Origin: JBCCFX01 sp039029515
GTDB lineage: Bacteria; Planctomycetota; Phycisphaerae; Phycisphaerales; SM1A02
Assembly (NCBI GenBank): GCA_039029515.1
Contig: JBCCFX010000051.1
Span: 1-20,005 of the forward strand
DNA: 20,005 bases
Reading direction: 5' to 3'
Made by a program: the position numbers and the translations under genes. The notes under the pieces are model-generated. The model saw nothing but the letters and a program-made list of their open reading frames with translations, was not told the DNA's origin and did no database searches. Positions 15,630-20,005 of this stretch are shown here, in pieces (position 1 is the first letter of the stretch; every line of letters begins with the position of its first letter).

Positions 15630-15653
15630 GCGAAAGTTTGCGAGATTGCAAAC
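15614..15653. promoter_or_regulatory. Twin inverted-repeat operators
   Basis: Two 18-bp inverted repeats are visible: GTTTGGTATCGTGCAAGC (15614-15631) and the perfect-armed GTTTGCGAGATTGCAAAC (15636-15653). Both have six-base arms and six-base spacers and are offset by 22 bp, about two helical turns. They overlap or abut both divergent promoters, as expected for cooperative binding by the adjacent XRE/S24 repressor. Confidence 0.62.
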
Positions 15654-15658
15654 GAAAA

Positions 15659-15745
15659 GCGGGGTCGATGGCCGCCCCGCATCGCACTTCGCAACACCGG
15701 CCGCCATGTCATGCCTTGTCATGCCTCGACATGCCATGTCATCAG
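15659..15745 (+). repeat. Repressor leader: hairpin plus 10-bp tandem repeat
   Basis: A hairpin GCGGGG...CCCCGC (15659-15664/15675-15680) is followed by four 10-bp units at 15706-15745: ATGTCATGCC, TTGTCATGCC, TCGACATGCC and ATGTCATCAG. They lie between the predicted transcript start and the repressor ATG. The unit length equals about one helical turn. Confidence 0.6.
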
Positions 15746-15755
15746 GGAAGCACCG

Positions 15756-16634
15756 ATGGCCAGCGATGAACGTCTCGCCCCAGGCCAGATCATGCGCAGC
15801 GCGCGCCGTGCGCGCGGCATGACCCTTACCCGCCTTGCAGAGCTTCTCTCATGCAGCAAGAGCACATTGTCTTTGTTCGAAACCGGGCGTCGGCCGTTGT
15901 CGGCGTCGTGGGCCGAGCGTTTGGAGTCGGTCCTGGAGATCACGGATGGATCGCTGATTGCGGCGACGTGTTTCAATCGTCTGCCGGACTCACTGCGCGC
16001 ACGGCTGGAAGATGCATCGTCGGACGATCAGGGGGCGCAATCCGCGGATGCGTTGTCACGTTTGCGCCGTGTACTGAACGGGCACGAGCGCCGTGAAGAG
16101 CAGGCGGCCGGCTCATCTGTCGGATCATCGCCCGGCTCTTCTCTCACCTCGACAGTCGAGGAGGAGTTGCCTGCATGCGTCGAACGCGACAACGTGGTGT
16201 GCCTGTCTGGTGCGACACGATCGGTGCCGGTCATTAATCGCGTCGCAGCGGGACCGTTGACGGAATACACAGATCTGGGGCATCCTCCGTCTATTGCGGA
16301 TGCGTACGTGCCGATGCCGGATATTGGCGATACATCAGCATTTGCGGCGACGGTCGTTGGTGATTCGATGGCACCGCAGTATGCGGAGGGCGACATCGTG
16401 GTGTTCTCGCCGGCACGGGATGCGGTGACCGGATGCGACTGTTATGTGCGGTTTGAGCGTGATGCGGAGTCGACGTTCAAGCGTGTGGAGTCGGTCACGA
16501 CCGAAGGCGGTGAAGAGCGGGTTCGGTTGGTTCCATTGAACGATGCCCATCCTGTCCGCGAGGTCCGGCGAGAGTCGATCGCGCGGATCGTGCCGGCGGG
16601 GTATGTGGTGAAGAGAATCGAGGATGGGGAGTAG
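15756..16634 (+). CDS. XRE-family/S24 peptidase self-cleaving repressor (LexA/CI-like)
   Basis: The start is the ATG at 15756 with AGGG about nine bases upstream; the frame is open from 15612 but that part overlaps operators and repeats. The 292-residue product has an N-terminal XRE helix-turn-helix (about 11-60, MTLTRLAELLSCSKSTLSLFETG). A variable linker leads to a C-terminal S24 autopeptidase with cleavage site A165-G166 (VAAGP), nucleophile S204 (GDSMAPQ) and general base K242 (TFKRV). Family members self-cleave when activated RecA filaments form after DNA damage, releasing their operators. It is divergent from the terminase operon and faces twin operators, so it probably represses both itself and that operon until SOS-type stress. 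Confidence 0.88.
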   Translation: MASDERLAPGQIMRSARRARGMTLTRLAELLSCSKSTLSLFETGRRPLSASWAERLESVLEITDGSLIAATCFNRLPDSLRARLEDASSDDQGAQSADALSRLRRVLNGHERREEQAAGSSVGSSPGSSLTSTVEEELPACVERDNVVCLSGATRSVPVINRVAAGPLTEYTDLGHPPSIADAYVPMPDIGDTSAFAATVVGDSMAPQYAEGDIVVFSPARDAVTGCDCYVRFERDAESTFKRVESVTTEGGEERVRLVPLNDAHPVREVRRESIARIVPAGYVVKRIEDGE

Positions 16635-16800
16635 GGGGTTCGGGGTTCGGGGTTCGGGGATTGAACGGACTTGACATGGCCCGGCAAAGAGCGACGAACT
16701 GCGAGGAGCGCATGGAGGACGAGAACGAACAACGAAAAACGAACAACTGACGACTGAGAGCTGACGGCTGAGAGCTGACAGCTTGCTGCTGCCCCCATCC
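16635..16800. repeat. Word-repeat spacer after repressor
   Basis: GGTTCGGGGTTCGGGGTTCG (16639-16658), an AACGAACAACGAAAAACGAA string (16722-16741) and CTGAGAGCTGACGGCTGAGAGC-type words (about 16753-16780) follow one another. GACAGCTGTCAGC at 18620-18632 is a related copy of the last. No terminator with a T-run is visible. Confidence 0.65.
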
Positions 16801-16856
16801 ATCCACGAAGATCGAGACGTCCGGATTTCGTGCAGCGTGATGGCAAAAGAGGCATA

Positions 16857-16919
16857 GATACCGGGGGAGGTCGACCGACTGGCGTTTTCGGCTTGCCCGC
16901 CCCTATCGGTCGGGGTATC
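16857..16919 (+). other. Large stem-loop in leader of dehydrogenase gene
   Basis: GATACC (16857-16862) pairs with GGTATC (16914-16919), GACCGA (16873-16878) with TCGGTC (16906-16911), and GGCG (16881-16884) with CGCC (16898-16901). A purine-rich ten-base bulge lies on the left arm. It sits about 135 bases before the start codon and could be a regulatory RNA element. It matches no riboswitch I recognise. Confidence 0.45.
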
Positions 16920-17051
16920 GTCGGCGTGGGAGGGCAGTGCGTGATCCCTGGATCGACACTGTGTGCTCAGTTAATCTGGGTGTTTCGGAAAGAGGAGCCG
17001 GCCGTCGGTCGGCATGAGATCAACCACATTCTGCAAAGGAAGGTAGACACG

Positions 17052-18617
17052 ATGCGCAAGGCCATCGCAACACGTCTTACCGCCGGACTTCTTCTCGCCG
17101 CGTCGACCGCAACTGCCATGGCAGGCGGCACGCCGCTCACCACAGAACGCGTCGCATCCGGTCTTGCTCGACCGTTGTATGTCACCCATGCACCGGGCGA
17201 CTTCGATCGCGCCTTCATCGTGGAACAGCGCAGCGGTACGACGGGACGCATTCGAATTCTCAACCTGAATACGGGTACCGTGAACGCGACGCCGTTCCTG
17301 TCGGTCCCGAGTGTCAGTACGTCGAGCGAGCAAGGCCTGTTGGGCCTCGCATTCCATCCCGACTATCAGAACAACGGCGAGTTCTTCATCTACTACACGA
17401 CGAACTCGGGTGGAAACGCCGCGATCGTCCAGAAGCATACGGTGTCAGCGAACCCGGACATCGCGAACGCGACCGGCGACACGATACTTCGTATGCCACA
17501 GCCGTTCACGAACCACAACGGTGGTTGGATGGGCTTCGGTCCGAATGACGGCTACCTCTATATCGGGACGGGCGATGGCGGCAGCGCCTGCGACCCGGGT
17601 GAACGTTCCCAGGACATCACCAACCAGTTGCTCGGCAAGATGCTCCGCATCGATGTCGATGGCGATGACTTCCCCACCGATTCATTGCGCGACTACTCAA
17701 TCCCCGCCGACAACCCGTTCGTGGGTGTGACCGGCGACGACGAAATCTGGGCATACGGTCTTCGCAACCCGTGGCGATGTGCGTTCGATCGCGAAACCGG
17801 CGATCTCTACATGGCTGACGTCGGCCAGAACGCTCGCGAAGAAGTCAACGTGCAGCTTGCGTCCAGCACCGGCGGCGAGAACTACGGCTGGGACTGTGAA
17901 GAAGGTCTCGTCTGCGCCTCGGTCAGCTTCCAGTGCAACTCGTTCGACAATGGCTGTGGCTGCGGTGCCGCTGGTCTGGTTGATCCGGTCTTCCAGTACA
18001 CGCACGGCCAGGGCTGCTCAATCACGGGCGGCAACGTCTACCGTGGTTGTGCGATCCCGGACCTCGCCGGCACGTACTTCCTCGGCGACCACTGCTCGAA
18101 CACCATCTGGTCATTCGAAGGTGTGAACGCAGCGAACGTTCAGATCCGCACCGCAGAACTTGATCCGCCGAGCTTCGCCATCGGCAGCATCTCCGGCTTC
18201 GGTGAAGATGCCTACGGCGAAATGTACATCTGCGATCTCTTCGGTGGTGAGGTCTTCAAGATCGTCGCCGACAACGCCGCTGGCTTCGCTGGCCCCGACT
18301 GCAACATGAACGGCATCGCCGATGCCTGCGAAGTGCTTGACGGGACCGAAGCAGACGTCGACGGGAACGAGATTCCCGATGTCTGCGAAGAGCCGGTCAT
18401 CACCTGCCCGTGGGACTGCACGCCGGACAACGGCGACGGCACCTTCGGCAACGGCGTGGTCAACATCGATGACCTCCTCGAAGTCATCAATACGTTCGGC
18501 AACTCCGGCAGCCCGTGCGACAGTGCACCGGACAACGGTGACGGTACCTTTGGCAACGACACCGTGAACATCGATGACCTCCTCGCAGTCATCAACAACT
18601 TCGGTGCATGCCCGTAA
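17052..18617 (+). CDS. Secreted PQQ-type glucose/sorbosone dehydrogenase-like protein with dockerin-like tail
   Basis: The ATG at 17052 follows AAGGAAGG at eight- to nine-base spacing. The 521-residue product has a signal peptide (about 1-24) and a six-bladed GSDH/YliI-like propeller (about 30-405). Typical phrases are EQGLLGLAFHPDY, FTNHNGGWMGFGPNDGYLYIGTGDGG, GLRNPWR and DVGQNAREEVN. This fold oxidises sugars with PQQ, probably in the periplasm or outside. A Cys-rich insert (about 275-310) and a calcium-loop stretch (CNMNGIADACE) follow. The last ~70 residues carry two dockerin-like loops, PDNGDGTFGN..VNIDDLLEVIN. Such tails are common on planctomycete secreted proteins, and their binding partner is unknown. 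An intrinsic terminator follows. Substrate not determinable here. Confidence 0.87.
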   Translation: MRKAIATRLTAGLLLAASTATAMAGGTPLTTERVASGLARPLYVTHAPGDFDRAFIVEQRSGTTGRIRILNLNTGTVNATPFLSVPSVSTSSEQGLLGLAFHPDYQNNGEFFIYYTTNSGGNAAIVQKHTVSANPDIANATGDTILRMPQPFTNHNGGWMGFGPNDGYLYIGTGDGGSACDPGERSQDITNQLLGKMLRIDVDGDDFPTDSLRDYSIPADNPFVGVTGDDEIWAYGLRNPWRCAFDRETGDLYMADVGQNAREEVNVQLASSTGGENYGWDCEEGLVCASVSFQCNSFDNGCGCGAAGLVDPVFQYTHGQGCSITGGNVYRGCAIPDLAGTYFLGDHCSNTIWSFEGVNAANVQIRTAELDPPSFAIGSISGFGEDAYGEMYICDLFGGEVFKIVADNAAGFAGPDCNMNGIADACEVLDGTEADVDGNEIPDVCEEPVITCPWDCTPDNGDGTFGNGVVNIDDLLEVINTFGNSGSPCDSAPDNGDGTFGNDTVNIDDLLAVINNFGACP

Positions 18618-18666
18618 GAGACAGCTGTCAGCCATCGGCTTTCAGCGCATCATGAGAACACAGATT

Positions 18667-18690
18667 AAGGGCGCCTTCGGGCGCCCTTTT
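18667..18690 (+). terminator. Intrinsic terminator after dehydrogenase gene
   Basis: AAGGGCGCC (18667-18675), tetraloop TTCG and GGCGCCCTT (18680-18688) form a perfect nine-bp stem running into a short T-run (18687-18690). It is the clearest rho-independent terminator in the window, 50 bases after the stop codon. Confidence 0.88.
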
Positions 18691-18716
18691 CTATTGGTGG
18701 GCGCGCCGAGCGTTCG

Positions 18717-18786
18717 TCCACGAGCATCGCCACGCCTATTCGGAACGCGAAGAGAACTTTGCCTTGCGTTTCGCGACGTTCGTGGA
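18717..18786 (+). other. Long inverted repeat in leader of cysteine-rich gene
   Basis: TCCACGA (18717-18723) and TCGTGGA (18780-18786) can close a stem. Inside it GAACGCGAA and TTGCGTTTC can pair imperfectly. It lies about 100 bases before the next start codon. It could be a leader RNA fold or chance; no T-run follows. Confidence 0.35.
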
Positions 18787-18886
18787 TACGACAGTTCACT
18801 TGGATCAGCCGGGTGTCGATGACGACCCGCGTTTTGGCCGTCGTGCTTCACCCAATGGGATCACAGTGAGGACAAAGAGGAAAACC

Positions 18887-19933
18887 ATGAACAAAACGAA
18901 TCGAATTGCTCGAATCGCGAACGTGCGATTGTGGATTGCGGCCTGTATGACCGCGTGCGTGCTTGTTGGTGTCACACCACGTGCCGCAGCGGGAGGCCCA
19001 CCTTCCGGTGCGTGCTGTCTTCCCGATGGATCATGCGTGATCGCCTCCAGTCAGAACTGCGCTGCGAGCGGCGGCGTGTACCAGGGCGACTTCACCACAT
19101 GCGATCAAGTGTTCTGCCCACAGCCAGATGGCGCCTGCTGCATTGTCGACGGCTCCTGCATTGTCACCTTTCAACAGGATTGCGTGGCTGTGGGCGGCAC
19201 GTATCAGGGTGACTTTACGACCTGCAGCCAGGTGAATTGCCCACAGCCGAGCGGTGCGTGCTGCCTTCCGAATGGCTCATGCGTCAATGTGACATTCCGA
19301 GAATGCGAAGCGATCGGCGGCGTGTATCAAGGCGATACCGTCACATGTTCACAAGCCAATTGCCCACCACCGACCGGGGCATGCTGCCTTCCAGACGGCT
19401 CATGCGATATCACGCAAGCATTCGAGTGCAGCGCCCAGTCCGGCATCTATCAGGGCGACAACGTTTCCTGCGTGCAAGCCGAATGCCCATCCAATGCGTG
19501 CTGTCTTCCGGACGGTAATTGCATCCTGGTCCTGGACAGTGGCGACTGCACCGATCAGGGCGGCACCTTCATCGCAGGGACGCCATGCATACAGGTTGAC
19601 TGCCCGGTTGAGAACTGCCCGGGTATTGGCGACTGCTTTACCGCAAATGACACGCCTGGCTGCAACAATGAAGCGTGCTGCACCTTGGTATGCCTTGTTG
19701 ACTCGTTCTGCTGCAGTGTTGAGTGGGATTCGACATGCGCGAATCAAGCGGCTGAACTGTGCGAACCGCCGGCCGAACCGTGCCCGTGGGATTGCACACC
19801 GGACAACGGCGACGGTACGTTCGGCAATGGCGTGGTGAACATCGACGACCTGCTCGAAGTCATCAACAGCTTCGGCAATCCGGGCGGACCATGTGACAGC
19901 GCGCCGGACAACGGTGATGGCACGTTCGGCTAG
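18887..19933 (+). CDS. Secreted cysteine-rich repeat protein with truncated dockerin-like tail
   Basis: The ATG at 18887 follows AGAGGA at five- to six-base spacing. After a signal peptide (about 1-36) come five tandem repeats of about 41 residues (41-81, 82-122, 123-163, 164-202, 203-240). Each runs ACCLPDGSC...C...GGxYQGD...TC.Q..CP, probably a disulfide-rich or metal-binding module. A second Cys-rich unit, CCSVEWDSTCANQAAELC (275-292), is a phrase seen in planctomycete surface proteins. The dockerin-like tail (CPWDCTPDNGDGTFGNGVVNIDDLLEVIN) stops abruptly after PDNGDGTFG. By comparison with the dehydrogenase tail about 20 residues are missing, and the TAG falls in apparently foreign DNA. 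The real gene is therefore incomplete here. Function unknown; surface or matrix role inferred. Confidence 0.75.
   Translation: MNKTNRIARIANVRLWIAACMTACVLVGVTPRAAAGGPPSGACCLPDGSCVIASSQNCAASGGVYQGDFTTCDQVFCPQPDGACCIVDGSCIVTFQQDCVAVGGTYQGDFTTCSQVNCPQPSGACCLPNGSCVNVTFRECEAIGGVYQGDTVTCSQANCPPPTGACCLPDGSCDITQAFECSAQSGIYQGDNVSCVQAECPSNACCLPDGNCILVLDSGDCTDQGGTFIAGTPCIQVDCPVENCPGIGDCFTANDTPGCNNEACCTLVCLVDSFCCSVEWDSTCANQAAELCEPPAEPCPWDCTPDNGDGTFGNGVVNIDDLLEVINSFGNPGGPCDSAPDNGDGTFG
19007..19606 (+). repeat. Five in-frame ~123-bp coding repeats
   Basis: Each unit encodes the ACCLPDGSC...YQGD..TC.Q..CP module. The first four are spaced exactly 41 codons apart and the fifth is two codons shorter and more divergent. 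They differ enough in DNA sequence to be old duplications rather than assembly artefacts. Confidence 0.8.
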
Positions 19934-20005
19934 CATTGCAGCAAGGCAATCTTGCTGAAGCTAGGACACGTGCCGAGCAGCTTTTCAACCATTTGCAAAT
20001 TCGCC
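19930..20005 (+). other. Foreign-looking right end, TPR-like coding fragment
   Basis: From 19930 the frame offset by one base from the dockerin-like gene is open to the window end. It reads LALQQGNLAEARTRAEQLFN and onward, the helix pattern of a tetratricopeptide repeat. It joins abruptly in the middle of the PDNGDGTFGN motif. A chimeric contig end or a recombination junction would explain it. Confidence 0.45.

Noticed and set aside
15706..15745. Possible CRISPR array
   Set aside because: Units are only 10 bp, directly adjacent with no spacers, and no cas gene is present.
10889..16634. Ordinary intact prophage
   Set aside because: No integrase, portal, capsid, tail or lysis genes and no attachment-site repeats are visible in the window.
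16830..17051. Upstream extension of the dehydrogenase gene
   Set aside because: The frame is open but the extension precedes an obvious signal peptide and a good ribosome site at 17052, and covers a large stem-loop.
18764..18886. Upstream extension of the cysteine-rich gene
   Set aside because: The signal peptide and AGAGGA site place the start at 18887.
19007..19606. Possible CRISPR or satellite repeat
   Set aside because: The repeats are in frame within a signal-peptide-bearing gene and conserve cysteines at protein level.
1..20005. tRNA or rRNA genes
   Set aside because: No cloverleaf-like or conserved rRNA stretches were recognised on reading; a covariance-model scan would be needed to be certain.

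Overview
The window looks like chromosomal DNA of a planctomycete, most likely the Phycisphaerae lineage. It is GC-rich. It carries secreted proteins ending in the calcium-loop/dockerin-like tail typical of that group (CPWDCTPDNGDGTFGN), proteins with a helix-turn-helix head and a membrane tail, a Ser/Thr kinase fused to WD40-like repeats, and intergenic spacers full of hairpins and short word-like repeats. Placement rests on family recognition alone, since no search was possible.

Left part (1-9.7 kb), housekeeping and envelope genes. A secreted MuiA-like DUF4139 protein (minus strand) is followed by a repeat-packed spacer holding two tandem ~162-bp hairpin-ended elements. Next comes a plus-strand operon of PqiA-like membrane protein, PqiB/MlaD-like MCE lipid-transport protein and the kinase-WD40 receptor. 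After a second repeat spacer the minus strand carries a PHP-family histidinol-phosphatase-like enzyme, an AhpD-like CxxC protein, short-form phosphatidylserine decarboxylase and an HTH-plus-transmembrane protein. A plus-strand membrane protein (9969-10742) closes the section.

Middle part (10.9-16.6 kb), the most unusual region. A tightly overlapping minus-strand operon encodes an HTH regulator, a small ABC-type ATPase, a GNAT acyltransferase (together like a split COG2401 protein), a ParB-type protein, a TerS-like HTH protein and a complete phage-type terminase large subunit. Portal, capsid, tail, lysis and integrase genes are all absent. Reading away from the operon is an XRE/S24 (LexA/CI-like) self-cleaving repressor. 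Between the two lie overlapping divergent promoter-like sequences and two 18-bp inverted-repeat operators (GTTTGC-N6-GCAAAC type) spaced 22 bp apart. This resembles a phage genetic switch driving a packaging or DNA-processing cassette without a virion, and it is the best candidate here for an undescribed system.

Right part (16.6-20 kb), secreted proteins. A PQQ-dependent glucose/sorbosone dehydrogenase-like protein with a dockerin-like tail is followed by a clear intrinsic terminator. Then comes a cysteine-rich secreted protein with five ~41-residue repeats and the same tail, cut short.

Both extreme ends look foreign. The first ~85 bases encode a UbiG-like fragment with an in-frame stop just upstream. 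The last ~75 bases interrupt the dockerin-like tail and encode a TPR-like peptide in another frame. Chimeric assembly ends are the simplest explanation.
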